Positions 1-12,962 of a stretch of 64,000 nucleotides of DNA are shown piece by piece (within the stretch, counting starts at the first letter, position 1; each line of letters begins with the position of its first letter). The translations under genes and the position numbers were made by a program. The DNA comes from Medicago truncatula (taxonomy: Eukaryota > Streptophyta > Magnoliopsida > Fabales > Fabaceae). The stretch is taken from positions 9,124,001 to 9,188,000 of the forward strand of contig NC_053046.1 in assembly GCF_003473485.1 (NCBI RefSeq). Direction: 5' to 3'. The notes under the pieces were generated by a model. It worked only from the letters and a program-made list of their open reading frames with translations, made no database searches and was not told the origin of the DNA.

Positions 1-74
1 AAATACAGCTCTGCAAACAATTTTAAATATATAAACTAACATGACATGTTGCAGAAGATTCTAAGTACCCACAC

Positions 75-312
75 AAACACATTTTGGGAAGTGTTTATCA
101 TACAAGGGCTTATATATAAGCTTATTACTATAATTATCGAGAGAATGTTGTTAATTTTTTTTTTCATATAAGGGTAAGTTGTTTTAATTGAGAAGCATAC
201 TGAAATTAGTTGAAAACAGCTTATAGACATGTCATAAGCTCTCTCAGACAATTAACAAGTTATAAAAAAAAACTCAAATAAACCATAAATAAGCTCTTTC
301 AAACATACCCTA
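75..312. repeat. Diverged MITE-like repeat, TAAGCTTAT-rich family
   Basis: An AT-rich stretch with repeated motifs such as ATAAGCTTAT and AAACAGCTTAT. It ends in TCTTTCAAACATACCC, which resembles the CCAAACA-type terminus of the copies at 2745-3348 and 27346-27621. I see it as an old copy of the same small non-autonomous DNA transposon family. The left edge is approximate and no target-site duplication was found. Confidence 0.45.
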
Positions 313-532
313 TATCTACAGTTTTAAGTAATTGAGGCCAGAATAAACACGATAGGTGCAAGACAAATCAACATTTACAATTTTATTTTAGATCAAATTG
401 TATGTTATGCAGGCAAGCATTTAGCTAAGTATCAGGTAAAACAAATGCAAAATATTGCATTAACTGTCAAATAATATTTATTACAACAATACAACAGAGG
501 CGAGATAAGTAAGTACCTATTGTAACATATAC

Positions 533-705
533 TCAAGTTTTGTATTCATTGACGCGGATCCATTTGGTGCTTGACCACTTATTTCCTTTAATTACCGGAC
601 AACCACCTGAAAGTTATCAAGAAAACAGTTTTAATAATTTATCTCCTCTATTGTGAAAGCCCATTGATGCAGAAGGCAGCGCAAATAATAATAATAACAA
701 AAATA

Positions 706-736
<31 letters not shown>

Positions 737-3700
737 AATAATAAAAGAAAGAGAAACTAACCATGCAAGCTTGATGCATCTAAAGTTGCATCCGGCTTCA
801 TGCTCCAGAAAAGTAAAGCATCACCTCTCTTTGGCTTAATTGAAAGTCCTTTTTTCCCACAATCAGAAAGCTCATTATACCACGGCACATTACTGAAATT
901 CCCCTTAGCAGCAGGGAACACTGTCTCACCCCCTTCTTCAACATCTGTACTGTATCATTAAAATAGAAAAAGAAAATCCCATGAACAGCTGATCACATAT
1001 CCAAGACAAATTGAAGTTAGTAAGACAGCACATGATATCACTTACAGGTACATCAGTACCGTTGCTATGCGCTGACCCCCATTCTTTGTGTTAAATTCAT
1101 CAAGAAAGTAGTCATAGTGAGGCTCATACTTTTGTCCAACTTCATAATGTAGAACTTGAAGTCCTTCACCGTGCTCTGCATATTGTGAGGCATAGCTTAT
1201 TAATGCTTGCTGAAGTATATGATGGAAATAACCTACTATCTAAGACCATAATAAAAGAAAGCTAGATGGCAACGTTAACTGAAAATATTCAGTGGAAGAC
1301 ACATACATAAACATCTCCAACTACTCAAAGTTCTGCCTAACAGACAAAAAGTTGACTACAGATTGTACGTACATACAAACAAGAAAAAAAAGTACCAGTA
1401 GTAAACTCTTAATTTTATCAATAAAAATTAAAATTTATATAAAAAAAAAAAAAAAAAGTATATATAATAGGCGGGGTTACTTACCTACAGGAATAAAAGT
1501 AAAGTCGGCAATTTTTTTCTCAATATTCCTCACAATCTTATCACGTCCCCTGGCCAGAAATGTTCCAGAGCTAGTACGCACTCTACATGTAGAAAGAAAT
1601 ATGTAAAGATGGGGTTTGCCATACTGGCAATCAAAACAATGCAGAAGAAACCATTTTCAATTTCAAAGGACACTTAACAGAGAAAGATAGGAAATACTCC
1701 TACCTGCTGTCTTTGCTCTTTCCAGTCTCGCTATCAACAACCGTTGACTTGTGCATACTCGGCTTTGCTATGTCGATCAGATATTCACATTCCTCCTTGG
1801 TCTACTCAGATTATTCAGCTAAACTTTAGTGATTGGAAGGTGGAGACAATACAATGTATCATATTAAATAAATATTAATGCTCCACAGGAGCTTCAAGTT
1901 AAACACAATGTCACCACATCACGCTAAAATCATATTCAAACATGGAATTCAAACAGGGAAATACATCACTTGAACCTTCTATCAACCATCATTTAACCAA
2001 GCAAAACACAAATAGTTTTGATACTGATATCCCTAAGTAGATAGTAAAACAAAGGCAAACTCATCACCAAGAACCACAAGTAATTAAATTAAAAGACCCT
2101 TAATGATTGGGTAATATTAGATTTCTAGTCTAACTGAACCCCACAAAATTAATTTCTTTTTTTTTTAACAAACCCACAAAATTAACTTTTTTTTTTTTTG
2201 AAGGAAATACAAAATTAACTTGTTAGGTGAAGATTGAGCAAACTTTATAAACCTTATTTATGCCATATCAGGCTACGTTGGACTTTCGCCTTTCTTTGGT
2301 ATGTAGCCATGGTACTAAACCCCCTACTTCTATTATTAGTGTGTAGCATTAGATTTTGAGCCTGACTCAGACCCACAAAATTAACTTCTTTTTTTTTTTT
2401 AACAAACCCACAAAATTAATTTGTTAGGTGAAGATTATTCAAACTTTAGAAACCTTATTTATGCATATCAGGCTACGTGAGGCTTAAGCCTTTCTTTGGT
2501 ATGCACTAAACCCCCTGTTTTTATTCCATTTCACGCACACCCTTGTTACCTCCTAGAGTTTGAGGCTGCTAGTTGTACCAAACCCTTAACATATAGATCC
2601 AATATTACCAGAAATCACCTTCTTTCCCAATTTGTAGACTAGTCACAAGGAAAAAACACTATTCCAAATTAGGACGTGTTTCCTTTAAAACAAAAAACTA
2701 ACTTGAACATTTCTAACATTTTCACAAACCACAACCTTGATTAAGGCCCTGTTTGTGTAAACAACTTATTTTGCAGCTTAAAGCATAAGCATTTATGAAT
2801 AAGCAATTTCTATAACCCAAGATAAAAGTCAAACTGTTTTTGTATAATCTATAAGCTATTTTCATAAGTTATCCTGCTAAGCTTATGGAAATAAGCTGAA
2901 AACAGCTTATGAAATACATTATAAGTTGTTTTCATAAGTTCTTCCAAACAATGTCACACATGATTACGCAAGTAGATAAGCTCAAATAAATCAGTCCTTA
3001 TATAAGCACTTTTTCAAGTTTATCTTTTAGGGCTGTTTGGATAAACAGCTCATAGCACAAGCGCTTATCATATGCATGAATTTACATAAGCTATTTTTAA
3101 AGAAAAAGATAAAATAAAGTTAAATTATTTTTGTAAGTTATATTGGAGAACTTATGAAAATTAGCAGAAAAAAGTTTGTGAAAATTGTCCTAAGCTGTTT
3201 TCATGAGTTCTCCCAAACATTCTCACAAAACTTATGTCACTAGATAAACTCAAATAAGTCAATCCAAACCTGCCCGTGTTATAAAAATAGCTTATAGATA
3301 AGCACTTATGATATAAAACACTTAATTACGTTATTTATCCAAACATGCAAAACAGAGAAATATCACCAAAACGACAAAACAAACCATGAAAAGTAAATAC
3401 CAAAAACATATGTATAGTTCACAAATTCCGATCAAATTATGAATCGCATTAATAAAATGGACCTAACACTAAATTATAAAAAATAAAAAATTCATGAATT
3501 TAAATACTAACCAGAAAATTGTGATACACAAAAGCTCTAGGCTCCCATGATACAACTTCAACCCACTGTTCACCCTTACCTTCTTCATCATCATTTCTAA
3601 TTCAAACAAAAAAAAAATCATCAACACAACAAAAAAAAACGCGGAATTAAATCGAAAAACAGTTATAACAGAAACATTACCTATCGACGGTGTTATGAAC

Positions 3701-3877
3701 AATGGAGGTGAGATCGTTGGGTTTAGGCAAGTTTTGATTGGAAGAAGGAATGGAGAGGATTCCGAAGACGAGGAGAATGAGGATAAGGAAAGTGAAAGCG
3801 ATGAATAGAGAGAAAATGAGTGTGTATGGTGATGATGATTTTCGTGATGGGAGACGAGAGTATCGTGATTTCGCCAT
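533..3877 (-). CDS. P4H: Prolyl 4-hydroxylase, type II membrane protein (7 exons)
   Basis: Encodes a 289-residue 2-oxoglutarate/Fe(II)-dependent dioxygenase of the plant prolyl 4-hydroxylase family. These enzymes hydroxylate proline in secreted hydroxyproline-rich glycoproteins in the ER and Golgi. Exons on the minus strand are 3877-3681, 3596-3512, 1801-1704, 1582-1485, 1175-1046, 949-762 and 606-533; phases join without a break. A basic N-terminus (MAKSRYSRLPSRK) and one hydrophobic segment at about residues 18-42 form a signal anchor. The HxD iron ligands are H179 and D181 (in EPHYDYFLDEF), the distal histidine is H265 (LHGGCPV), and K275 in GNKW should bind 2-oxoglutarate. Length fits the family. 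I chose the MAK start; an in-frame ATG eight codons upstream (3901) is the alternative. Intron 2 (1802-3511) holds several repeats. Expression cannot be judged from sequence. Confidence 0.93.
2110..2520 (+). repeat. Two diverged copies of an unassigned dispersed repeat
   Basis: Two head-to-tail stretches (about 2125-2340 and 2365-2520) share 'ACCCACAAAATTAA', 'TTGTTAGGTGAAGATT', 'AACCTTATTTATGC' and 'ATCAGGCTACGT'. Related copies lie in PLD intron 7 (51580-51890). They sit inside intron 2 of the prolyl hydroxylase gene and have picked up poly-T runs. I recognise this as a common legume dispersed repeat but cannot assign it to a class; a solo LTR or TRIM-type fossil is possible. Confidence 0.5.
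2745..3348. mobile_element. Cluster of Tourist-like MITE copies in P4H intron 2
   Basis: Two near-complete copies, about 2745-3025 and 3030-3274, and a reversed half copy to about 3348. They begin GGCCCTGTTTG and GGGCTGTTTGGATAAACAGC, and the second ends GTCAATCCAAACCTGCCC. The inner sequence is rich in AGCTTATGAAAA and TAAGCTGTTTTCAT. The same family recurs at 75-312 and 27346-27621. The GGGYCTGTTTGG-type terminus suggests PIF/Harbinger (Tourist), which is an inference. All lie inside the intron of the minus-strand gene. Confidence 0.65.
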
Positions 3878-3920
3878 TGTTGTTGAGTTTTTCAGATCCA
3901 CGAGATCTGAAAAAATTCAA

Positions 3921-6592
3921 CAGTTGGAATTGAATATTTGAGAGAAGAAGAAAATTTGTAATACTGTTACGACTAGGTAGAGGGTGGAAGAAAGATGGAA
4001 GCTTTTTATTTGTTTTTCTTTTTCTACACCTTGTTTTTCCGAAATAAAAAAGTCAAGGTTTCTAATAGTGGTAATTTTTTCATCAATCAGCGTGGGTATA
4101 CCTACACTAATTGCGTCTTTGTATTTGCAATTTACTTTACTCTATAGAGACGCTTTCTCCCATCATTATTATAAATAAATTTATTTTTAAAATTTATTAA
4201 ATAAATTATGTATCTGATTTATAATATATATCAATTATTCAATTATTTGTCAAAAAAATAAATCAATTATTATCCAATTAATTTGAAAAAAGAATCATTA
4301 GAGGAAATATTTGTTCTATTTTTCCAGAGTACGTGACAAGTAACACTTCATTCACTTATAATTGCAAAGTTTCATTTTTTTTAGACTATATGATAAGTGT
4401 CGTTTGAAATTCACATATAATTGCAAAATTTCAAGTTTAAACAAGGATGAAAGTATTTTATCTAACGATAGACCTTAATAATCTGAAGTTCAATCGAAAT
4501 ATAGATAAAGTCTGACCAATAATTGATCTCACAAGAAATTGAACTTGAGTTCCATCACTTAATTGTCTTACAAACTCGTTTTGTTCACTTTAAATCGTTG
4601 CTTTTAATTTTTAATTTTTATGCATATGAATACTATTTTTTTTACGCAACATATGAATAATGAAACCAATAAATGTTGTTGTTACTTTAAATACAATTGT
4701 CTATCTTTTATTTCCTATTTCCAACAAAAAAAAAATATTTTATTTCATACAATAACTTTACTTATTTAATATTTTTGTATATTTTTCACTCTACGGTAAA
4801 TAAGGATAATATTCACAAAAAATAATTCACGCTAAATTAAACTTTACTCCCTCGTGTCCTATTTAAAAGTTTTTTTAAAAAAACCGGTTCTATTTATAAG
4901 AATTTTTTTAAAAAAAGAATTTGTTATGTTTATAGAAAAAAGTCACAACTTAAAGGAATATTTATTGCTTAAAATTATTTTCTAGCCCACATTGATTGTT
5001 CGTTTTTTTAATATTAGTGATATACATATTTTATACTTTACAGATTTCTATGATATATTTGTAAAATCGTAGAAAAAAGTTGCAGCAATTAATATTAGTG
5101 ATATACATATTTGTAAAATGTCTAGTTTTGATGTTTTTTATTGTTTTTTTCCTTATACATAATAAAGACCGGATGAAATAGAAAGATAAATAAACCACAA
5201 CAAAAACAATTCTATAAATGTGATAATCGGAAAAGAAAAGGAAATAATGTTTGCTCATTTGTAATTTTAACATGACAGGATCTAATCTCACGTTGCCTAA
5301 CCTTATCCAACGCTCTATAGTAATTTTCATACATCTCGTTGACAAGCAAGTACCATCATTATTGTGCAAGTGCAACTATTTAAGATATAGAGTTGCATCA
5401 CCTTAATCACAAAAATGTTAAACCGACTATATATACTACTAGTTTGTGTTTGATCATCCTCTTAAGTTTAAGATTCGAACTCCAGCCATAAAAAAAAAAA
5501 AATAATATTGTGTTTGACAAAAAGTTAGAAAAATAAGAAATTTTGATTGTATTCAAATTCAAATATATTTTTTATGTCATTTATTAGAAAATATCAATTC
5601 ATTCTATTTTCACTAAGTTGAATCGATTGGGAGTACCGAGTAATTGATTTACACAAACAAAATAACAATCTTACTATCTAAATTAGATAAATTAGTTCAT
5701 TCTTGTCCACTAATGGATTAGAAGCACTAAGTTTGAACATTGAACCCAATTTATATTGCTTGGCAGTGCTCTCAATCAATTTGTACTTCATTGATACCAT
5801 TTGAGCTTAACAACTTGAAAACTTGATTGTGTGTCTCATTTTTCATCATTGACTAAAATGGAAATTTCCTTACATAAAATATCCAGAGTTATAATCGGAA
5901 TTTAATTTGAAAATTTCAGTATAAAATTAGCTGGCAGAGGATGCTTAAGTTGACTGTGAGAATAACTACTCCGCCATATTGTGCACTTGTCTCAAAAATA
6001 TTCTTAAACAAATCCCGTTGTTCATGGCTATTATTGTCTTTCTTGTATTTAAAAATGGTTACTTGAAAATTCATGAATGTAGAGATTGTTTGTAAGAGTA
6101 CGGAACATTTTTTCCTTGCGATATAAATTCTCTATACCCAACAATTAAATCACGACAAATAGTGTTAAAAAGGACATTGCGATATTCAAGAGTTGGGGTT
6201 CAATCAGAATTTTGTGTGTGTTCATTGTAAGTGGTGAGTTTTTAATTCATAGACTATTAGACAAAAAAAAAACCACGAAAAATAATATAATAGGAATCGG
6301 ATGAACTCAGGACGGATGTTTTTAACACTAGTATTTTTTTATATACACAACTAGAAATCAATTCTTCTAATAGAAAGGTAATGTCGAGAAATTCTATTAC
6401 TGGTGATTAATTAACCAGAAAATAGAATAGCAAGGCAATTACACATTAAGTAATAATTATTTCAAACTTGACCATTTGTAACAAATGTAACAATTCTTAT
6501 CCCAAATAACACACATGGGATTTTGAATAACAAATGAAGCATTAACAAGGGAACTATTATAAGTTCAAATAATATTGAGAGCTCTTATGGCT
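3921..6592. other. Intergenic DNA, no gene seen
   Basis: AT-rich DNA between the P4H promoter and the 3' end of the next minus-strand gene. A fragment starting near 4853 (CTCCCTCGTGTCCTATTT) looks like one end of a Stowaway-type MITE without a clear partner. Open frames here are short, low-complexity and without recognisable similarity. Confidence 0.6.
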
Positions 6593-8607
6593 TCAAAAGA
6601 CACCAATAGCAGTAGGATACAAGGCCTTAGGCTTGTAAGAAATAATATGTGGAACATAAGTAGAGGTCCGTTTCTTAGGAGGATCCATGGAAGCTAAGGC
6701 TGGTTGGTTTAAATATGCATACTTGCTTTTAGTCCACCTGCACATGACAAAACTAATACTATTATTATTATTAATGTACAAACTACAAACTCCTTTAAAA
6801 TGGCTTCATTTATGATTATGAAATGAACAAATAAGATAACATCATAGAAAAAGTTGTGGGGTCCGATTCTATTATTATATTAATAGAATGCATGACTGAA
6901 GCATTTGATGTCTAGATACATTGTCAATTTTAGTCTCATCTCCAATCGATCAATTTGATAATTGTTCAACTTTAGTTGGTTCTCACTCTCTTAGAATCGG
7001 TTCAAGCTATAGATTGAATAGAGTTGAACCGCGGTTGGTTCAATTTCAATCTGCCCATTCGTTCAATTGGAACCGGGTCTCTTAGAACCAAATCAAACTA
7101 GTTTTAATCGAGCTCAGCCGTGGCCGGTTCAATCAATTCATTTTTTTAGGTTTCATTTGAAAAGCTAAAAATCAACACTGGTTTATTTATTTGTTAGGCA
7201 TCAAGTGCTTATTTATTTGTTAGACATCAAGTTCAATCCATTGATTCATAACTCAAAGTCCTGACTTATTTGATCTCCAACTTGATTGCTTAATGCATAT
7301 AACAAATGTTGTTAAAATATCACCTCAAACTATCTTGTCCAAACAATTGATGTAAAGTTTTTCCAAGATACCACAATTCATTTTATAGGGTTAAATATGT
7401 TTTTGGTCTTTATAAATATGTTAACTTTTTGTTTTAGTCCCTCTAAAATTTTCCTTCAACTTTTAATCCCTATAAAACTTTCAATTACTACTTTTGGTCC
7501 CTATTTTTAATTTAATTTTTGTATTTTTTAATGAAATTGTAAAGAAATGTGTAAAATATTCTAAAAAAATTCCTAAAAAAATTAAATTTTTTTAACAAAA
7601 CACAAATTAAATATAAATTTTTAACCGTGAAAAATATAAAAATTCATATTAAATTCATGTTTTGTTAAAAAATTCTTTAAAAAAATATGAATTCTAGATA
7701 TGAGTTTACTTTAACAGATGGACCAAAAGTGAAGATTGAAAATTTTATAGAGACTAAAAGTTGAAGGAAAATTTTAGAGGAACTAAAACGAAAAGTTGGC
7801 ATATTTATAGGGATTAAAAACATATTTAACCCTTATTTTTATAAGATGGAAAATATACTAACCAATCCTTTATTCCCACGCGTACTTCCTTGTCTTCATC
7901 AACCTTTTTGCCACAATAATTTGTCCCTACAGCCCAATTGACTTTCTCTTTATTGGCCTCATCTTCATCACCCTCATTCTTTAAGCTCAATTCAAACCTC
8001 AGGTACTCTTGCTCCTATAATCAAATAGAAATTAATCATGATCATAACATGCTTGAACAAATTTAGAAATTCATGTTCAAAAAAAATTAATCAACCACAT
8101 GAAGAATATATGTTAATTAAGCAATTTATAAACAATTTTGCTTGGATTGAACTACAAGAATGATCTGGACTCCTTGATATGTCTATCATCAAAAAGGAAA
8201 AACAAAACAAATTATTATTTTCTTACGAGGATCAACCATAATATATACACATACACACATATGTACCATATACTTGAATTATATATATACATATAATTTG
8301 AATTCTTGATAGCTGCTGCAGAGGATGCAAACTATATGGCACTTACCGTGAGATTGCGCGCACGGAGTCTTGCCGCAGCCTTGATAGCAGCAAGGAGATG
8401 ATCCTCTTCCACAATTCGCTTTTGCCTCCAAAACTTGGCAATTTCGCGTTTTGTCACGCTCTCTTCTGCTCTTGGCTTCGAGATGATTCGGAATTTTGGA
8501 AGCGGAGGAGGTGGTGGTGGTGTTGCTGCCCTTGAAATAGTCCCTTGTTCCTTCCTTTGCTTCATTTCGACAAACTTTTGAGCTTTTTTCACTTTGTCAC
8601 TACTCAC
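6593..8607 (-). CDS. Plant protein of unknown function, 185 residues (3 exons)
   Basis: Exons on the minus strand are 8607-8347, 8014-7863 and 6737-6593. All junctions are GT-AG and the phases give 558 nt, 185 residues plus stop. The N-terminal part is basic and lysine-rich (VKKAQKFVEMKQRK), followed by a run of six prolines near residues 31-36 and a helical, charged region to residue 87. Exon 2 encodes an acidic stretch (NEGDEDEANKEK). The C-terminus is aromatic and looks conserved: DWWTKSKYAYLNQPA, then MDPPKKRTSTYVPH. No signal peptide or membrane segment is visible. A TATA-like CTATAAATA lies on the minus strand at about 8743-8752, about 140 bp before the ATG. I do not recognise a function. 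The consistent splicing and the wordlike C-terminus make a real gene likely. Confidence 0.78.
7388..7832. mobile_element. Palindromic MITE with GGGTTAAATATG ends
   Basis: Long terminal inverted repeats: the left end GGGTTAAATATGTTTTTGGT is matched by the reverse complement of the right end ...AACATATTTAACCC. The inner arms also pair (TTTTGTTTTAGTCCCTCTAA against the copy near 7775). It lies in intron 2 of the unknown gene at 6593-8607. Related copies are at 21399-21530 (half) and 25772-26057. No convincing target-site duplication was seen, so the superfamily is left open. Confidence 0.75.
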
Positions 8608-8742
8608 TAAACTTCTAAGCTATATCTAAAATAAATTTGAGATTACGGATGTAAGCAACTAACTATCCAACCTACCTTTCTTCCACACTACACCAGTAGA
8701 TAGACTTTTTGTTACAACTGGAATTTCTTAGTCGGAGAGCAT

Positions 8743-8752
8743 AAGCAATATT
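8743..8752 (-). promoter_or_regulatory. TATA box candidate for the gene at 6593-8607
   Basis: The minus strand reads GGGGCTATAAATATTGC here, a good plant TATA match. It lies about 140 bp upstream of the predicted start codon, leaving a 5' leader of roughly 100 bases. Assigned on position and consensus only. Confidence 0.5.
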
Positions 8753-8769
8753 TATAGCCCCTTTTAACT

Positions 8770-9514
8770 TGCGTGGGGAGAACATAAACAACAAAAAAGA
8801 AAAAGGGTCGGTTGTTCCATCTATTTTAAATGTAAAAATGTAAAAGAAAGAATAAAAAATAACACTCTTTCCGTCTCAATTATAAGTCCATTTCACATAA
8901 ATAATTAACAAATTTGATTAATTGCACATGAAAGAGAAAAATTGTGAGTTATTTTACAAAATTAATATTTATTAAAAGTATGAAAAAGATAATTCTACTA
9001 CTACTATAAAAAAAAAAATCCTCCTATAAAATTTTATAATTAACCTCAGTTAAACTCATAATCATGTATGTTTTATTTTTATGGATTGAATTGTCATTTT
9101 ACAAATAAAAAATTAATTTATTATGACATAAATATAAGGAAACGGTTTATTCTCCTATGTTATGTCATAAATATAGAAATATGGTTTTTTCTCATCTCTT
9201 TTGTCGTATTATACGAAAAAATCATTTATTCTCATCGTTTTTTTTTTTTGAAACATTATTCTCATCTCTTTTAATCATTTGATCTCACTAATTTACAAAA
9301 AAAAGTATTTAATAGGCACACTACATTAAGATTGATATTTTAAAAATAATATTTAAAAAAATTTATCATATCGAATTTCTAGTATCAATACATAAAAATT
9401 TACCTCTGCATATATAAGCACATAAAATCTACAACGAGAGCGACACAAATATTTAATAATGTTTTGTATATAAAATTAAAAAAATATATTTAATAGAAAC
9501 ACTATATCAATGTA
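8770..9514. other. Intergenic DNA, no gene seen
   Basis: AT-rich sequence upstream of the minus-strand gene at 6593-8607. A fragment near 8871 (TTTCCGTCTCAATTATAAG) resembles one end of a Stowaway-type MITE, but I could not pair it with another end. No coding signal. Confidence 0.55.
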
Positions 9515-10104
9515 ATTAAACTTTTGTTTGATTTTTTTTTTTTGACAAAAACAAAACGATATTCATTCATTCAAATCGATAGAGTACATCAGATACAAAC
9601 ATCGCTAAAAACGTAAAGGGTGAATCTGCGAACAAACTCAGAACACCCAAGTTAATAGCATACAACGGAAAAATGCCTACAAATAATATGATAAAACTTA
9701 AGTCACCGAAATATCTATGCTTCCGGATCTGCAACGTTGACGTCCAAATCATTGGTTGAATTTGTAATTGACTGATGTAGATCTTTCAAGAGGAACTGAA
9801 CAAACACCGCGACAAAACGTGAAATCAAACGCCGCACAAGACGACGAACAACAGAACGCCGCACTTAGACGACGAAATCACAAAAAACACAAAAGGAAAA
9901 ACTTGATAGATGTGAAAACCACTTATTTAGATTAAAAGAAAATGGGAAAAAAGATGTAGAGGGGTGATTCTAGGTTAAAAAATGACCTAAAATCACCCCT
10001 CCTCGATGAACGAAAGAGAAAGAAAGTTTAGAGAGAAGTTAGAGTTTCTCCTACTAGAAAACTAGGGTCGGCTAACACATGTAAGAGAAATTAAACCTTT
10101 GTTT
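9515..10104 (-). mobile_element. Short non-LTR retroelement copy (LINE- or SINE-like) with 15-bp target duplication
   Basis: Read on the minus strand the insert ends in a poly-A tail (poly-T at 9531-9543). It is flanked by ATTAAACTTTTGTTT at 9515-9529 and ATTAAACCTTTGTTT at 10090-10104, a 15-bp duplication with one mismatch. The element itself is about 9530-10089 (560 bp). The 3' end has an ATTCATTCATTCAAAT motif and the 5' part carries CACCCCTC and pyrimidine-rich leader-like sequence. There is no reverse transcriptase. It may be an internally deleted L1-type LINE or a long SINE; I cannot decide. Confidence 0.7.
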
Positions 10105-11990
10105 AATATATAGCATGACTTTTTGATATATAATATGACTTTTAGAAAATTTTACTATATATATGATATGATATTTCAATTCTAATTTATAATATTGCAA
10201 TTGAGAATTTAATTTGAAATTAAATTGTAATAAGAAAAACGAAACACTATCATCAAGAAAAATTATATATATGCTATCTTTAGTAAAGAATAAAACATAG
10301 AGTAATGAAAGCCATCATTGTTCACGTACAAGAGTGATTTTTTACATGGTTTTGACAGATATCTCCAAAATTCAAAGAGAAATGTTCATACAAATTGGAG
10401 AAAGACCGATGCAAAACAGCTAATTAGATATCATTCTCTAAAAATAAAAAATAAACTAATTAGACGTCACAAATTTTATAGAAATCGATGACCAAGCATG
10501 GTTATTTTTTATGAAAAATGATATTTATACAATTATTTTAGAACAACATTTTATTTTTTCTTTTTATAGAAATGAATGGGGCAAAGAGTGATGTCCCGTA
10601 AATAGAGAGAAAGAGGAACAAAGAGTGATGTCTCATAAATAAATGATTGTATAAATATTATTTCTTTTATTTTTTAATAAAATATAAAGAGAGTAGTTAA
10701 AAAAAATAATGACATTTATGACTTATAGGCATTGTAAAAGGATTTTTTTTTTTAAGGAAAAGGACTTATAGTTTAAGATGAATGAAGTATTAAAGAATAG
10801 TGTTGCTTTTGGCTCAAGTTAATGCGGCTAAAGTTGATGTAATTTTTTTAGTTTTATCAGAAGTTAAACTTTTGTCTCTGTTTTTTTGAGAAGGTTAAAC
10901 AGCGCTCTTAGAATATTGGTTGAGCAACCAAAACAACTTTTTTATATAAGTGTCATAATTATTACTTAATAAAAAATTAAAATTTATATTTTCAAGATAA
11001 ATTTTCTTCTTATAATTTTCTTAATCATTGTCCTGAGCATCGGTTAGCAAGACACTTTAGCAAATGGTAAAGAACTCGCATTACACGCTCAACAAGTTCT
11101 CGAGACCCGAGGGAGATTACGGTGACATGGATATCAAATCATTGTAGTACTGGGCAGCAATTCAAACAAACAAAAAATCAACGTCTTATGATTTTTCTAA
11201 CATTAAGAGGGGACTCCAATTATATCAAGTTTGGGACCGAATAATAAAGATAATCTTCTTACGTGTTTTTCTCTTCTTTCACCATTAAGAAGGTTCCCAT
11301 CCCTATCAAGAATCTTCAATGGGTGGCTGTGATCCTCTGATCCTCATATGACACGAGCAACTTGCGATTATAAAATATATTTCATGGTATAGTGATGCAT
11401 ACTATATACATAATTTTATTTGTCCTCCATGGCAACTTCTAATTCTTTTAATCAGTGGATAATGTAATGTTAATAAACAAGTCTTGGTGTGAACCAACTG
11501 CAAGTAAACTTCCTCTCATTAGCCCTTATCCAAAGCAAAAGGCCAACTACAACAGTATTGCCAAATATTATAAACACAAAAAAACTAAGTTGCAGTTATC
11601 AGTCTATTAAATAATTTGCTCAAGAAAAAACCTTACTTAAATAAGATTAGGACATAAGAAATATCAACTAGTTTAATTGAGAATTATAGCAAGTTGTACT
11701 TTGTATATTCTGCCACCAAAATTTTAAGGTACAAGAGAAACAATGACTAATATGCACTACAATTTGTAATACAAGAAAGCATACAATGAAAGCAACAGTT
11801 CAAAGATAAAAAGAAAAGGAAAGGTAAAAACTTAACAGAAGAAAGGGTGGTAGTAACATGACTAAAAGAGAAAAGAAATAAACGACAGTGATAATACTGA
11901 TTTAGATAGAACAAGAATTATGCTTCTGAAGGAAAAAGACTATTGTCATAAGTTGGCTTCACGGAGTAATAGTGTACTACACTAATACTA
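10105..11990. other. Intergenic DNA, no gene seen
   Basis: AT-rich DNA without a convincing open frame or RNA gene. A stretch near 11045-11120 has weak A-box and B-box-like words but no cloverleaf, so it is not annotated as a tRNA or SINE. Confidence 0.5.
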
Positions 11991-11999
11991 AACATTTCT

Positions 12000-12962
12000 C
12001 CAGTTTAAATTATATGAAAACTATAATCAGCCAACTAATCCTACCAGCAAAACCATAAAGCTCAACATCATTATTACTTACACCTTCATCCTGAAACATC
12101 ACATGGCAGATAGTTCTATAGACAAACATGGAATATAACTTCAACAGTCAATTTCAAGTTTTCGACTACACTTTCCCCGTATTATCCATTTACAATATAC
12201 ATTTCCTCAGGTAATTATTATCAATTTGCAAAGATGTCAATAGCACGCAAATTTTACAGAGCTACAAGACATGAAGGGAACTGACAAGAAACCCTTACTG
12301 CAGTGACTCGCGTCATTTCCATTCATCCTTGTCATATGGGATGTCAAGCATGAGAAGTCTAGTTTAATAAATTTATAATCTGCCAACTAATCATACCAGA
12401 AAACATGATGCACATAAAGCTCAATGTTAAAGAAGTATTACACCTTCAGCCTGAAACACCATAATAGCGGATAGTTCTATAGACAAACTGATATGAACTA
12501 ATGAAACTCAGGACGATAAAAGAGGATTAACTCTCTGGACTTGGGGCTAGTATATTGTAACAATTATCTAATGAACTCGGTTAATTATCAAGGGGTGAAA
12601 GGTATATAAACAAGGAGAAAGGAGAAAGTTGGGGTTTCTTTTTATCATTCTTTCAATTTAAATATACATAGTCTTGTTTTCTTCTTTTTGATTCTCCACA
12701 AACCAGCTTATCATAAACATGGAATAATATAGTATATCAATAATCAACGGCCAATTTCATCTTATTACAAGAATTGAATGATCAGATCATCTCAAGAAAA
12801 AAACTGAATAATCAAAGCCTTGTCCAACCTCACTTTTCCCGTATTATTCATATACAATATTCATTTTCGCATATAAGTACCAAGTATTATCACACTGCGT
12901 AGCAATCAAGGCAGAAAATTTTGAGAGAGCTATCAGACATGAAAGGAACTGAACTGACAATA
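12000..12962. repeat. Diverged tandem duplication with an insert in the second copy
   Basis: The segment at about 12045-12295 recurs at about 12415-12962. Shared words in order include 'AAAGCTCAA', 'TTACACCTTCA', 'CCTGAAACA', 'GATAGTTCTATAGACAAAC', 'AAACATGGAATA', 'CCCGTATTAT', 'ATACAATAT' and 'GACATGAA'. The second copy is split by about 225 bp (about 12489-12715) that contains a TATATAAACAAGG motif. No coding sense was found in either copy. Confidence 0.6.

Noticed and set aside
11045-11120. Possible tRNA or SINE from A/B-box-like words
   Set aside because: Stems do not form and no tail or terminator is present.
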